Below, in pieces: positions 1-10,715 of a stretch of DNA of 64,000 nt. How positions within the stretch are numbered: the stretch's first letter is position 1; every line of letters starts with the position of its first letter. The notes beneath the pieces were generated by a model that saw only the letters and a program-made list of their open reading frames with translations, did not search any database and was not told the DNA's origin. Origin of the DNA: Pseudoips prasinana (Eukaryota > Arthropoda > Insecta > Lepidoptera > Nolidae); contig OX621253.1 of NCBI GenBank assembly GCA_951640165.1, positions 10,124,001 through 10,188,000 of the forward strand. The letters are read 5' to 3'. A program made the translations under genes and the position numbers.

Positions 1-87
1 TTTTGGAAGACCACTGAGGGCTTAGTCAAATGGCAAACGATTCAGTGGATAGATTGGAAAAAAACCCTTTAATGTACGAGGTTAGTG

Positions 88-158
88 GACCGGACCGGAT
101 TTAATCCGAGGACTTCATTATCTGCGAATAAACACGCTATCGCTAAACCAACGAGGCT
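88..158 (-). mobile_element. tRNA-headed SINE (family D), head fragment
   Basis: About 70 bp resemble the head of the full-length SINE at 29345-29722, reversed: a degraded B-box region, the CTTCATTATCTGCG segment, and an A-box region ending AACGAGGC. The body is missing, so this is an old truncated copy. It could be mistaken for a tRNA pseudogene, but the segment between the two boxes matches the SINE. Confidence 0.6.
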
Positions 159-160
159 CA

Positions 161-1600
161 AATTAACGATCTTCAATGTTGATCCCATAAATTATATGTC
201 ATTTTCTCTTCGCTAAACCGAATGGCTGGTCACTTCGCTAGGTCTATAGGTAGATATAATTAAATTAAATTCTTTAAAATAAATAAAACATGTATTTTTG
301 CACAGTGTTTCCATTACGGTTGTTTACTGTGATTTGAATAATTAAAAAAATTAAATAAAATATTACATTTTGGAACAATCATTAGCTAATAAACTTATGA
401 GATACATGAACTCCCTGTTACGGTTTTCCCAAGAGTCTAGCATGGCGCCTTTCAAAAAGGGAGTTGTAAGGTTTCTAAAGGGTCGACAACGCGCTAATGA
501 TGCCCCTGGTGTTGCAAGCGTTCATAGGCTACGGTGGCCACTTACCATCAGGTAGGCCGTACTCTTGTTTGCCAACTGAGTTATATAAAAAAACTTATGA
601 ATTTTGAAGAAGGGCTGATGTTAAATGAGATAGGAACGTAATATATAAGAACAGATACGAAAATAATGTACATTACGCTTTAAGCATTACCACTTTTAAC
701 AATGACGTCACTATTTTAAGAAAGAAGAGACAAGCATTAAATTACATGGTAAATTGGTTTTGCTTAATATATCTGTTTTGTTTTCAATATTCTTCACAAA
801 TTCTATCTTTTATATTCATATAGTCAGTGCAATACCCTTAAAGTTAGACATAAATTCTCACTATTCAATTTAAAAGACGATGGGATGATGAAGCTTCTAT
901 ATTTATGAGTAAAACATAAACTTTAGTCATATAGTTGCTCCATCGTCCCATCGAAAACCGGACGTCAAGAAAACATGTTACCTCCAATGCCACTGCGCAT
1001 ATGATCGACCCAACAAACTTGTTTCCACCGAGTGACAGATGCGACTACCCAACAAAACAGTTGATATACCCAGCCGCCTAATTAAACTGAATCTAATCAA
1101 GATCCACACGATCTCCCGTGATGTTTTCACTCCCTAATGACCTAACATCAATCATCGATCGTGACAAAATCATTATCGATTTAATTTCCCTAATTTCCCG
1201 TTGATTTTCCCAGGCTTTCCTTACCGGTTGCGATTGTATCGATCTCTATATTTGATATCGAAGAAAAATCGTTATCAACATATCTATTTACGGAATGTTA
1301 AATGTAGAGCAATACACATAGCTTTCTGTAACTCAATAAAGGTACATTTTCTCTTGGCAAACATCAATCAAAATTAACTTTTTATGGTACGGTTCACTTG
1401 TTTCTAATTGATATCGCAACAGCAAGATGTACTTTCGAATAGCTACAAATCATTTTTTTATAGCGATACTAATGACTGAACTGGAGAGCACTTGACGAGA
1501 CGCGATGATGGGTGGCAGTTAAGAGTAATCAATGAGCACGTATAACAGAACCATTTGAAAGAGTACTGCCTTGCAAAGTGTGCACCCAGAGTCAGATAAC
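161..1600. other. unique AT-rich stretch with a small inverted repeat
   Basis: I recognise no gene. Positions 878-894 and 937-953 form a 17-bp inverted repeat with a few mismatches (CGATGGGATGATGAAGC against its partner) around a 42-bp loop, possibly a MITE remnant. The short open frame at 370-555 begins with TTG and has no recognisable content. Confidence 0.5.
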
Positions 1601-1632
1601 AGCATTATAGAAGGGTTACTGAAGTGGAAAAG

Positions 1633-1790
1633 TAACGCCAAATGAATATCAAAATATGAAATAATTATATTAAAAGAGAGTAGTTCATTTTTAATTTATA
1701 ATTATTTCAAAAATAACGCCAAATGAAAATGGAATTATGATTTAATTACATTAATAGGATGGTTCATTTGTATTAATTATTTGGTAAAAT
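1633..1790. repeat. diverged tandem duplication, 81-bp unit
   Basis: The motif TAACGCCAAATGAA occurs at 1633 and again at 1714. Each copy is followed by a similar AT-rich sequence with GTTCATTT and a terminal AATTATTT. The units have drifted apart, so the duplication is old. Confidence 0.6.
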
Positions 1791-1852
1791 TATTCATATG
1801 TCATCAAAAAGTCTCCATGAGATCTAACAATGTACTTCAGGTAAAATTTCAG

Positions 1853-1970
1853 GCATGGTGCCAGTCTCAAGACTAACTATGTGAACGGGACACCTTGTAG
1901 TGCACTACTGTGCGAACACAAGTACACTCTCTATTTTCACGGAGGTGTAACACCGCTAACTCTTAACACT
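1853..1970 (-). mobile_element. degraded SINE (family D), tail part
   Basis: The order of segments follows the tail half of the full SINE at 29345-29722: a GCCAGTCT segment, then an AGACTA..GGGACA segment, then TAGTGCAC followed by GCGAACACA. Many substitutions and deletions are present and the tRNA-like head is absent. Confidence 0.5.
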
Positions 1971-1989
1971 CCGTGCAAATATTATTAAT

Positions 1990-3480
1990 GTTTTTTCTTA
2001 ACAGACAAGTCTCACAATATTACCTTTTTGGTCTGACTACGGTTTTCAATCCATGACACCGCAGAGAATGTGGATCTGCAGTCAAACACGCTACTAGAAT
2101 ATTTATATATTCTATCTACTAATTAAAATGGATATCAACAATGCCCAAAAAGCCACAGAGAGCTACTTATGGTAAGAAAATACGGTCTACTGACGTGGAA
2201 AACCAGTGTAGATGTTGACTTTTATACCACCTGTCTCATCACTACGAGTAAGTTCTGTCGTAATGCCACGAGTAAAATTCTACTCAATGTATGGTAATCA
2301 GCAAGTTTATTTAATATCTTTTCCAGGAGCATAACGACAACGAAATATGCGTAGGAATTCAACGGCACTTTTATATTTAGGTTTTATATGTCGTACATTA
2401 AAATATTTAGTTAAAGTTTTTAATACATATGTACATACATCCATAGACTCACGCCTGTTTCCCAGAGATTTCCATTTGTCACGATATCTGCATACCTCTT
2501 TTGCCTCGTAACAGTTATAAATATTTTATTAAATTCTTGTAGGCTTACTTCTTTTTTAAGTTGGTGTCTTTAAGATAGTGTTTTGAGTAAAATCACGATG
2601 AAAATGTGTCGCTAAATAAATAACACATCTTTCACATGCCATTACGATGTCACAGTCACAGTAAAACAAGCGTATAAGTAGATAAGTGTGATTTTGTAAC
2701 AGCCACAACCTATTTGAGCATTCGAGTAGGAACGTATCCAATTATATCGCAAGAACCGCTATGGTTGCAGCTCTAATGAAAGATACTCCTACCACATTAA
2801 CGGGTCGTCGGTGCATCTGTTACGCGCTATAAATGGTGAACACACTCACAATCGGACTTAATTAGAGATTTCACGCGCGCCGAGACAAAATAGGGATGTG
2901 ATTCGACGTGTTAACTAATAGAATAGTGTAGTACCTATTCAGTTAACCGTACTTGGAGTGGAACATTCGACTGGAGGTGTTTGTTTTATGCCTTTGAACT
3001 ATACCGTTACTTTACCAACTCCTGATTGACGACTAATACTTCCTCAATTACGAAAATGACAAAGGTTAAAATATGTCTAAGGAAATCTAGCAAGATTATA
3101 CTACTAGCAATTATGAAAGTCTGCTCTTGCAATGATTATGTCGTGCTTTATTTATTCATAAAAATATGTAGTTAGGGTATTTAATTATCAGTACGTACAA
3201 TTATAGATCTCGTTTTGATTGAAAGGAGTCTGCACAAAAATTGAGGAAAATGTTACTATTCAACACGTATGTTTTCTGAAGAATTTCTTCACACTTACTC
3301 TGAAGCTATAAGAGAACTGTGAGAGAGCCGAGGGAAGCGTTAATATACAACAAGCGTTAATATAAATAAATAAATAAAATAAAATAAACGGAAACCGCTT
3401 GAAATCAGATCAACCTTACTTACAACTCTGAGAATCCAACGATAAGGCCGCCAAAAAAATTAACAGACATCAGGAAATTA
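1990..3480. other. AT-rich stretch, nothing recognised
   Basis: Only short frames broken by stops occur on both strands. A low-complexity AAAT/AAAAT run lies at 3359-3389. I found no inverted repeat or family member here. Confidence 0.5.
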
Positions 3481-3487
3481 AGTCGAT

Positions 3488-3574
3488 AGGGTATCGCAAG
3501 AGCGGCAATTGTGGAGATCTTTAGAGGGAGGCCTTTTATCCAGCAGTGCGCGCCTTTCGGCTGATATGATGAAG
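3488..3574 (+). mobile_element. LINE 3' end fragment (GATGATG-tail family)
   Basis: The segment carries ATTGTGGAGATCTTT, GGGAGGCC, CCAGCAGTG and GGCTGATATGATGA in the order that encodes the last residues of the LINE family better preserved at 41517-41646. It is a 5'-truncated insertion of less than 100 bp. Confidence 0.7.
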
Positions 3575-3674
3575 TTAAGGCCATTTAAGTTTCTTATTTA
3601 TGTTATTTTTTTTTTGTAATAAAGTGTACTTTTTTTCTCGTTTGTCTACTTAGTAATATTAAAAAAAGGTTCGA

Positions 3675-3905
3675 GGCTAAGGCTTAAATGGACAATAGTG
3701 ATGATCAAGGGGAACTAAGTAAACCGCGCCAGAGGGCACTCCTATCGGAGTTCGAACGTCGACTCAGGGCCAATACAGACGGGTAAATGCATGAAAAGGT
3801 CGGTTCTTAGGGACGTTTTGTGCAACTTGCACATTAATACGCAGAACCCCTCATCCGACTGGAGATTAAAAAAGGGCATTTAATCGATACGAATGACTAA
3901 GGCTT
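3675..3905. repeat. dispersed repeat, unclassified (first copy)
   Basis: Two blocks here recur in the same order at 31930-32565: an AGAGGG..GAGTTCGAA..CTCAGGG block (about 3712-3770) and a GGTTCTTAGGGA to ATCGATACGAATG block (about 3799-3905). In the second copy they are separated by about 400 bp of extra sequence. The class of element is unknown to me. Confidence 0.5.
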
Positions 3906-3914
3906 ATATGTGAA

Positions 3915-4545
3915 ATACACACACATATACACAGTAAGCATATTGAATTAGCGGCTAAGCCATGGAATGCACAACACATCCCTAAGAACCGGTAGGAATC
4001 CCATGTTACAAACCATCCCATACCAAACAAGCTATCGTGACATCATTATTGATGTTATTGCAACTGACTCGTAACATACCGTTTTGTAAACGTTAATTAG
4101 GCTCATTTGACACAACGCAAGAAACCGGTTACCGGAATGACACCGTATTATGCTGGAATGAAGCTTTTTCGGACACCCACGTGTGAAATATACTAATTAC
4201 AAAGTTTGAATTATGTGTGAGAATAAGTTAACGGTATTTCGGTTAATGAGCATAGATAAAATAAATAATGTGCACTAAAAATGATGTTGTCGTTGAGAAA
4301 TGGATAATAAAAACGTAGAATTGTAATCAGTTTTAGGTTTACAACACCCAATTTTATCGTATCACGCCAATGCCGCCCGTATTAGCTAGTAGTACGGGTC
4401 ACACTAATGTGAACAGATTATTATCGAATCGATTGAAATAGCAGGGGAAAATTATATGGTAAAATATAATATTTATGACAAATTTATCAAAACAAAGTAT
4501 TACTTACTCAAAAGCTGCATTACAATAATAACTATATAATAACAA
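3915..4545. other. AT-rich stretch, nothing recognised
   Basis: No family match and no long frame. A small block near 3970 (CACATCCCTAAGAACCGG) looks like the reverse complement of part of the preceding repeat. Confidence 0.4.
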
Positions 4546-4559
4546 ACAATGTATTTCAC

Positions 4560-4956
4560 CAATCCGGGGTAGGCGCTCTGCGTTAAGCTACAAACGATAC
4601 ACACTGGCAGATCAAATTTAGGATTCCTAGCATTGACTTTTATGTATAACTAGAAACGCTGTTTTGAATAAAAACTCTGTCCCAGTCCGGCTGTGCGCGA
4701 GGTGAGGGGCGCGGGCGCGGCGGCCAAAATTGCTACTGAGTTGCAGCGCGGGCGCTGCAACTCAGTGAGCAAATCCTCAATATGGGATTGCGCGTCTAGT
4801 AGAATACATATAGGTCAATGTTCCCTAGCTAACATTATCAGTCGATGGATGTAGGTATTACCTACATCCTACGGAAGGGTGTTAGCAAGGGAATCCTAAA
4901 TTTGATCTACCAGTGTGTATCGTTCGTAGCTTAACACAGAGCACCTAACCCGGATT
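4560..4956. mobile_element. foldback element with ~68-bp terminal inverted repeats
   Basis: The left end (AATCCGGGGTAGGCGCTCTG onward) is matched by the reverse complement of the right end, with about four or five mismatches over 68 bp. The interior holds two further palindromes: a perfect 15-bp-arm hairpin at 4735-4766 (ACTGAGTTGCAGCGC with a 2-nt loop) in a GC-rich block, and an 11-bp palindrome (GGATGTAGGTA) near 4845. A tRNA-like B-box motif, GGTTCGAGACC, lies just outside the right end. A 12-bp direct repeat, AATGTATTTCAC, flanks the whole region at 4548-4559 and 5068-5079. I see no coding capacity. Confidence 0.7.
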
Positions 4957-5079
4957 GGTAGATGGTGCAGGTTCGAGACCCGCCGAACGATTAAAAATGA
5001 TTTCCCATTATTCAGATCAGATTAACGCTTTGCATTGCGAATAATGCTATAAAATTCAAAATTAATAAATGTATTTCAC

Positions 5080-5585
5080 TACAAGAAAACTAAGTTAGGT
5101 CAAAAGTCACCATAAAACCGCGGTAGTGGCTGGCGAGTGCGTGAAACAAATCAATAGTTTAGCGCTAAAGAATACATTCGATCTGTGATAAATCTCTATT
5201 TCCGGCATAAGAACCCATAATTCATTAGTTATGTGTTAGTAACCAATTATGCTTGCATGCTATATTAGTTTTGTTAGTGCTTAATTTACTGGATACCTAG
5301 TTAATTTTATTTTAATTATAACACAGTGGTTTATTCGACTAATCGTTCAGGGATGTATCGATTGTCAGGCCTGTTATCGAATGAGTTCTCTCGGTCAGCA
5401 GTTAATAGATCAGTTGAAAATCGATGTCCAGGACAAGGTCGTAAAATGAATTTAAAAAAAATTCAATCATCATCAGTGTCCGGAGAAAGCTCATTACTGT
5501 TTACATTGGATATTGTCATAAAGATTACTTCGAAGAGTCTCCGAACATGATTGATTAGTTTAACTTTTCAATAACATGAACAATG
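5080..5585. other. unique stretch, nothing recognised
   Basis: The 74-codon frame at 5326-5550 does not begin with ATG and resembles no family I know, so I treat it as chance. Confidence 0.4.
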
Positions 5586-5635
5586 TGTCTATCTTTTGAG
5601 GCAAGATAGCCATATCTTGCCTCAAAAGATAGACA
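5586..5635. repeat. perfect 23-bp inverted repeat with 4-nt loop
   Basis: Positions 5586-5608 and 5613-5635 are exact reverse complements around the loop GCCA. Perfect arms this long mean recent origin or maintained sequence. No flanking duplication or recognised element is seen. Confidence 0.9.
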
Positions 5636-5734
5636 TCTCGTCAATCCGCGTAACTTTCCTAAGCCACGGGTAATCACGACAAAGTTTCCAATCAGTATAA
5701 TATCACACACTTGCGGTTAAGACAGTCTCCTCAC

Positions 5735-5870
5735 CAGTTCGTGTCCCAGGTTGGATACCCGCACAGTAAAACTATTATACAGTATGACCCACATAAGTAG
5801 ATGTCGGTTAATTATACATGTTTGTACAACACAGGGACCAGGGATTACTTTCCCTAGAGCGGGCTATTAA
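5735..5870 (+). mobile_element. degraded tRNA-headed SINE (family C)
   Basis: It follows the layout of the copy at 59748-59945: a degraded B box, then CCCGCAC, a GACCCA..AA segment, and finally CAGGGA..AGGGATTA..CCCTAGAGCGGGC near the 3' end. The A-box end is largely gone. Confidence 0.55.
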
Positions 5871-5892
5871 TTAAAAAAATATATACAATGTA

Positions 5893-6026
5893 CAGACGCC
5901 AGCACATCAAGCTACCCCAATCTGTCAAACTTCCCAATCGAAAGTGAACCTTATACTTACGTAATAAAGTTGAAAATCTATAAAAGAAATTTGACAGATT
6001 GGGGTAGCTCGATGTGCTGGCGTCTG
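5893..6026. mobile_element. TA-flanked MITE (CAGACGCC family), complete copy
   Basis: The element starts CAGACGCCAGCACATC and ends with the reverse complement; the terminal inverted repeats are 37-39 bp with one mismatch. TA dinucleotides at 5891-5892 and 6027-6028 are the probable target duplication, as expected for Tc1/mariner-type transposition. The 134-bp element has no coding capacity. Relatives lie at 23932, 27829, 34223 and 58203. Confidence 0.9.
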
Positions 6027-6030
6027 TACA

Positions 6031-6750
6031 TTAATACATAATCATGGGAAAATAAAAAAATATTTAAAAAGGCTCTTAAAAAACCCAGAATATTATATCT
6101 GGGTTTAAAATAAAAAACATAGCCATTATTGAATGTGTTTTTTTCTAAAACACGACACAATAATAAATATTTATATTTTTTCCATTATCAGCAGTGCCCA
6201 ATTAGCAATCTTTGAAATTATTATTAGTAACTAAGACTGTGAGTTGCTCTAGAATAAATTAATTTTCTTCTTTTCTAACTAATATATAGGTTCATTCATG
6301 CGAGTAAAGTATTAGTAGTACTTAGTAATACTATAACACAATGCTTAGTACTTACTAAGCGCAACAGCACAATCATTAAAGAAAACGTTTACGAAGCTAC
6401 CTTCATACAATCGTGGCATTTTTAAATTGAAAACAATGAAACGTGACTTTTGTCACAGGCTACATAAGTAATAAAACTACAAAGAAATCCATTAAAACAC
6501 TACGTAAGCTATTTAATAACAAACTTGGAGCATAATAAATAATAAAGTTAGTTATAAATTCTCGAGCGGAAATATAAATCGTAACAAATGAAGCGGTGCG
6601 GGTCATTATACAATGTATACCATTAGTTCATTGCACAATGTTCAATAGTAATGATTTTTTAATTGTAAGGCCAAGGGCAGAAGAAAGTTGCGTAAAATTG
6701 CATATATATTTATTCATAGATTTAACTAAACCCCTGCTGTTGAAGCCCAA
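6031..6750. other. AT-rich stretch, nothing recognised
   Basis: A cluster of short palindromic TAGTACTTAGTA-like motifs lies at 6310-6360. Otherwise no repeat or gene is visible. Confidence 0.4.
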
Positions 6751-6756
6751 GAACGG

Positions 6757-7046
6757 GAATATGCCATAATTATGGCTACCGCGCATGAAGATGATCATAG
6801 TTCACAGTGAGAATGTTGCCTATTATCTGATAGGTATACATACACTTGGGACGACCCCACATAAGATCGGGTGGTAACATTCGTCACCACACAGCTACAA
6901 TAATTACTTCATCATCATCATCATCATATCAGCCGAAAGACGTCCATTGCTGGACAAAGACCGGAAAAAAAAGACCGGCGATTGTGGAGATTCTTGAGGG
7001 AGGCCCCAATGATCACCACAATCGCGGGTCTTTTTTTAATAAGTAA
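6757..7046 (-). mobile_element. LINE-associated retroposon fragments with a hairpin junction
   Basis: Positions 6757-6815 match the reversed short retroposon at 61020-61220 (AATATGCCATAAT, then ATAGTTCACAG). Positions 6905-6962 are the reversed LINE 3' end (CATCATCAT..CAGCCGAAAGACG..GCTGGACAAAG). This is followed directly by a forward LINE segment at 6975-7005 (GATTGTGGAGATTCTTG). About 26 bp at 6966-6991 pair with 7011-7037 as an inverted repeat. The 66-codon frame across this block is not a gene. Confidence 0.65.
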
Positions 7047-7770
7047 TATTTATTTATTAAAAATGTTAGAAGAGCGGAGTCTCGAAGAATAATTTTTAGA
7101 AGTAAAACTTCTATATAGACGTGCACCTTATAAATTATAGCCTATATGTTATTCGGATATATAGGCTATATTACTTCATATAAATTCGTACAGTAGTTTC
7201 TGCATGAAAGAATAAAGAACATGCATACATACTTTCGCATTTATGATATCAGTAGGATAGTTTCTATGAGACCATGCTTGATATTTGGCAGGGCCTACAT
7301 TTTTGGCGTGAGACGGATTACAAGGATTGTTACTAAGGTACTTAGCTTTGCACGGGTATATATGTAGACGGAAAGATAAACTGGTATACATTGTATTTCA
7401 ACAAATATCTTTCGATTTTACCCATATTTTCATTGACTAATTTGAATAAAAAACGATTATTAGTGGGTAATGTAGGGTACTTGTAGTACAAAATTTAATC
7501 TATCATCAATATTTTCCGCAGTGCACGACATTATTGTTATTATGTAGATTTTTTTTGGAAATTACATATTGCGAATGTCACTACCGGATAAGGTAGCTTT
7601 GTTAAAATAATACGAACGACTTCATATTTTGTAAGTTTGATTGTAATATATCTATTACAAACACTTTACATGCAAAATGGACCTTAGACACTTCAAGTGG
7701 AACACATCAAGGCGTTTCAAGTCACTTTTGTAGAGACACCAGGTCTCAGTGGTGTAGAGCAATTATAATA
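7047..7770. other. AT-rich stretch, nothing recognised
   Basis: Only a short block near 7225-7256 (ACTTTCGCATTTATGATATCAGTAGG) recalls the end of the retroposon at 49620-49905. The 71-codon frame at 7176-7391 on the minus strand has no recognisable content. Confidence 0.4.
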
Positions 7771-7779
7771 TTTTTTTTT

Positions 7780-8150
7780 ATTTATAATAATAATAATAGT
7801 TTATTTGCATAAAATATTTAACACTTATACAAAAACAGTCATACCATTTGGCTTACACTAAATAAAAACAAGCATTAAAGTGTGTCGTAACTAGCACCTT
7901 TGCTAAGTTATAATAATAACTTGTATTAAAGGTACTAGCGCCAACCCCATTTCACAATGTTGCAAATATATTAGGCACAGGAAGTATATAAGCATTAATA
8001 CAACTCTAATAATCAGCTGTATTGCGTGTCATGCGATAGAGTGTTTAAAACTAAATTTGGGTTTGCGAGCCATATTCGCGCCCACAACAAAAAATCATAG
8101 CAGGGTTCGCCATCGACGGACACGTCGCGGAGGACATCATTACAAACAAA
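7780..8150 (+). pseudogene. LINE ORF2 3' end with C-terminal C2H2 zinc finger
   Basis: At 8032-8100 a plus-strand frame reads CDRVFKTKFGFASHIRAH and ends at a TAG. This is the second half of a C2H2 finger: a cysteine preceding F-x-x-K-x-G-x-x-S-H-x-R-x-H. The preceding C-x-x-C half is visible at about 8018-8030, two nucleotides out of frame. Several LINE clades end ORF2 with exactly this kind of finger, so I read it as a frameshifted LINE tail followed by its 3' UTR. Upstream, about 24 bp near 7890-7945 form an imperfect inverted repeat (ACTAGCACCTTT against AAAGGTACTAGC). Confidence 0.6.
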
Positions 8151-8487
8151 CTTATAAAATATGAAGTCGTTTATCTAGTTTAGAACTTCGATTAATGAAA
8201 TGAATTTGTAGTATAAATAATTTTGCACGCAATGTTAAATATGAATCCTTGATAAATTATGATGAATACGATAAAATGAAAATAGTTTGATAATAATTAA
8301 AATTCTTATCAACTTAATGTGATATTACGATAAGACCTAGAGGCTACAAACAGGAGACATATTTGTTTGAATAGGTATGATCGACGCTACATCAGTGGAT
8401 ACTTGTACTACAAAAACCGACCTTACTGCCTACGTAATAAAAACCCTGTCAAGGTCCAAAGGTGTCCACCGACGTAGCATCGAAAGA
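8151..8487. other. AT-rich stretch, nothing recognised
   Basis: No family match, inverted repeat or frame of interest was found. Confidence 0.4.
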
Positions 8488-8580
8488 ACGTATCATAGAA
8501 AATCACTTTCGCGGCCACCCATCTATGACTGACCGCGTACGTTGATAGTTAATCTCGCTCACTTACAGCCCGGTGAGGGG
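8488..8580 (-). mobile_element. 5S rRNA-derived SINE, head only
   Basis: Reversed, the block reads from a CCGGGCTGTAAGTGAGCG-like start through GGTCAGTCATAGATGGGT to the CCGCGAAAGTG junction, as in the archetype at 10716-11201. The ATAGATGGGT-GCC segment corresponds to the C box of 5S rRNA. The body and tail are missing. Confidence 0.65.
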
Positions 8581-8811
8581 GGCTAACCATGAGTGATTTT
8601 AACATACAACTATTAAGACTTTATTATTTAATAAGTCAATTATTTTTATTTATTTTTTTAGTAGTTTAGTATTCAAATAGTAAAAAAAGCTTGTTGACTC
8701 TGTCCAGCTGTTACAACGATATAGTCTCTGGCGACTACAAATACTAGCGGTTCGAAAGTTATAATAATTTTAAGCATTGATTCAAAAGCCAAAACAAAGT
8801 TTTGCTTCTTT

Positions 8812-9012
8812 TCAAAGCTGTTCAAGCTGCCCAGTACGCCTTTAACATAGCTTAATGACTGCTGCCTTATGGCTACATCCGTGACCGACAATTTAACGTG
8901 CCCTCCAGAGCACGGAGGCGCTCATAAATTAAACCACTTTGACAGTCACCTATCTATGGACTAACCGCGAGCCTAGTTGCTTAACTTCGCCGATCACTTA
9001 CAGACCAGTGAG
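8812..9012 (-). mobile_element. 5S rRNA-derived SINE, nearly full length
   Basis: Reversed, the order is: 5S-like head (GTGATCGGCGAAGTTAAGCAAC, then GGTTAGTCCATAGATAGGTGAC), the junction AAAGTGGTTTAATTT, the body with GGAGGGCACGTTAAA, and a GGCTTAACGA-like tail. The GTTAAGCAAC and GGTTAGT..TAG.TGGGTGAC blocks line up with the A box and C box of the 5S rRNA internal promoter. The terminal CCCATACGATA tail is not seen. Confidence 0.75.
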
Positions 9013-9015
9013 AGC

Positions 9016-9950
9016 ATCTAACTATTAATTAGCCACTTCTTTTATAAAAAGGGGTATAAGTTTAAAGTAATTCCAATAGGGTATCATAAAATGGGCTCTT
9101 TTGTACATACCAAAAAAGATTATATTTCTTTATTTGTATAAGGAATTTACTGCACCATCCGCTCGCAACCCCGACACGCATTTGGTTGCTTTTTTATTGT
9201 TTTATGTTGTACCAAACTACCAACATCTTAAAGCCGCCAACCAATTGGAACTTAGAAAAAATAAAGTGTTAAAAGCATTCGCAGGTGCCCATTCAACGTA
9301 AAAATGTATCAAGACGTGCAATTCGTAATTCTTTCAAAATACAGTTATACCGTATCCGACAATTGGTTATATCCGCCATAATCTCAATGGGAAGCTGACC
9401 AGCTGCTTTCAAAGTCCGTCAATTTGTAGTGCTAAATGTTAAATAAACTGTAAACACACTTAACTATGTTAAGAAGCCCTCAATTTTTAAGGCCGCTCTT
9501 CTTTCTGATCGTATGAATTGCGCAGTACAAGGCATTTCCGTTCTTCATCAGAACCAACCTGGGTACCAAAGTTTAGAACCTCTATGGCGTAGCAATTTAA
9601 ATCCTGGTGTACAGGAGATGCAACAGCAGAAATGTTCAAATACGAATTCAACAATCTCTTACCCGAATGTCAGATTTCAGACGCTAAATTTTATCACAGT
9701 GCTTAAATAACGAGATTATCTATAAGTAGTGTGTAACCAGGCTTATCGAAAGTTATCAATCGAGTATGAATGATGAAGCAAGAATCAGCATCATGGCTCA
9801 GTAACGGATTAGCCAAGATTAGCTTTATTTTTACTCTTTCTAGATTGAGGTGTCCTGGAATCCAGTTAATTATTAGCGAATCCAAAATCCGATGGCAATT
9901 TGAAAGTTAATGGTTATAGTTTTAGGATTATTATCGCTTTTCGAGCTACA
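9016..9950. other. unique stretch, nothing recognised
   Basis: Three frames of 60-66 codons (9101-9301, 9513-9710 and 9703-9885 on the minus strand) show no motif. No repeat family is represented. Confidence 0.4.
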
Positions 9951-9954
9951 CGAG

Positions 9955-10040
9955 ATAGCGGCCCACCTGATGGAAAGTGGTAAGCGCTACTCATGGACAT
10001 TCGCAATGCCAGGGGCTCTACCGGCTAATTCGCCGAACAT
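9955..10040 (+). mobile_element. short dispersed repeat (CACCTGATGG family)
   Basis: The sequence GCCCACCTGATGGAAAGTGG, followed by a GCTACTCATGGACA-like and a GCCAGGGG-like block, matches the copy at 54383-54460 and a repeat common in lepidopteran genomes. The class is uncertain. Confidence 0.55.
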
Positions 10041-10050
10041 CGTTTTTGTG

Positions 10051-10715
10051 AATGGCATTCAAATAAATAAAGGTTAAAAATGACTTAATCAATCGTTAAA
10101 TCGTGAGAAAGACAACTATGTCTTTCTGTCAAGTACTAACGTGAATTCAAGAAGAGGCAACCATCTCGATCGGAACTATAAGAAACCTACTTAAATACTA
10201 TGTGAATCAGCCCTTGAATGCCGAATCTGCGTTAGGAATTGCGGAAGGTTTGGAGAGGCTAGGAAAATATGCACAAAAAGAGTTTTCAGCAGCAGACGGA
10301 ACTGTTAAAGCCGCTCTTTAAATGGATGAGGAAGACTGGGTGCTGGTGTTATAGCATTTGGGCGTGGTTCAGAATTAAACTGGAATTACTTGTTGCGAGA
10401 TTCATTACGTCAACCTCATGTAACGGTGACAATGCTGACATTTATAGTACATAAATATTAATATAATATCAATTACATAAACGTTTCACCAGGAGTTGAA
10501 GCTATTAAGTAATTGTAACACGCTAATCTCCTATGTTAGTGGTTATGATCTGTGACCTCGGTTTAGTATAACATTAAAATGTATGTATCTAATTCAATAA
10601 GGCTGACATAAGTGCTTTAGGCAATCTCCCGCAGTCAGACAATGAACTATCAATATATCACGGTCAAATCAAACAGTGTTATAGAGATTTTGCTGGAAAT
10701 AGCGTGCCCCAAAGC
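10051..10715. other. unique stretch, nothing recognised
   Basis: A 61-codon plus-strand frame at 10269-10454 starts with ATG but shows no family signature. Confidence 0.4.

Noticed and set aside
6846..7046. 66-codon plus-strand frame
   Set aside because: It reads antisense through a LINE tail; the serine run is the CATCATCAT tail translated in the wrong frame.
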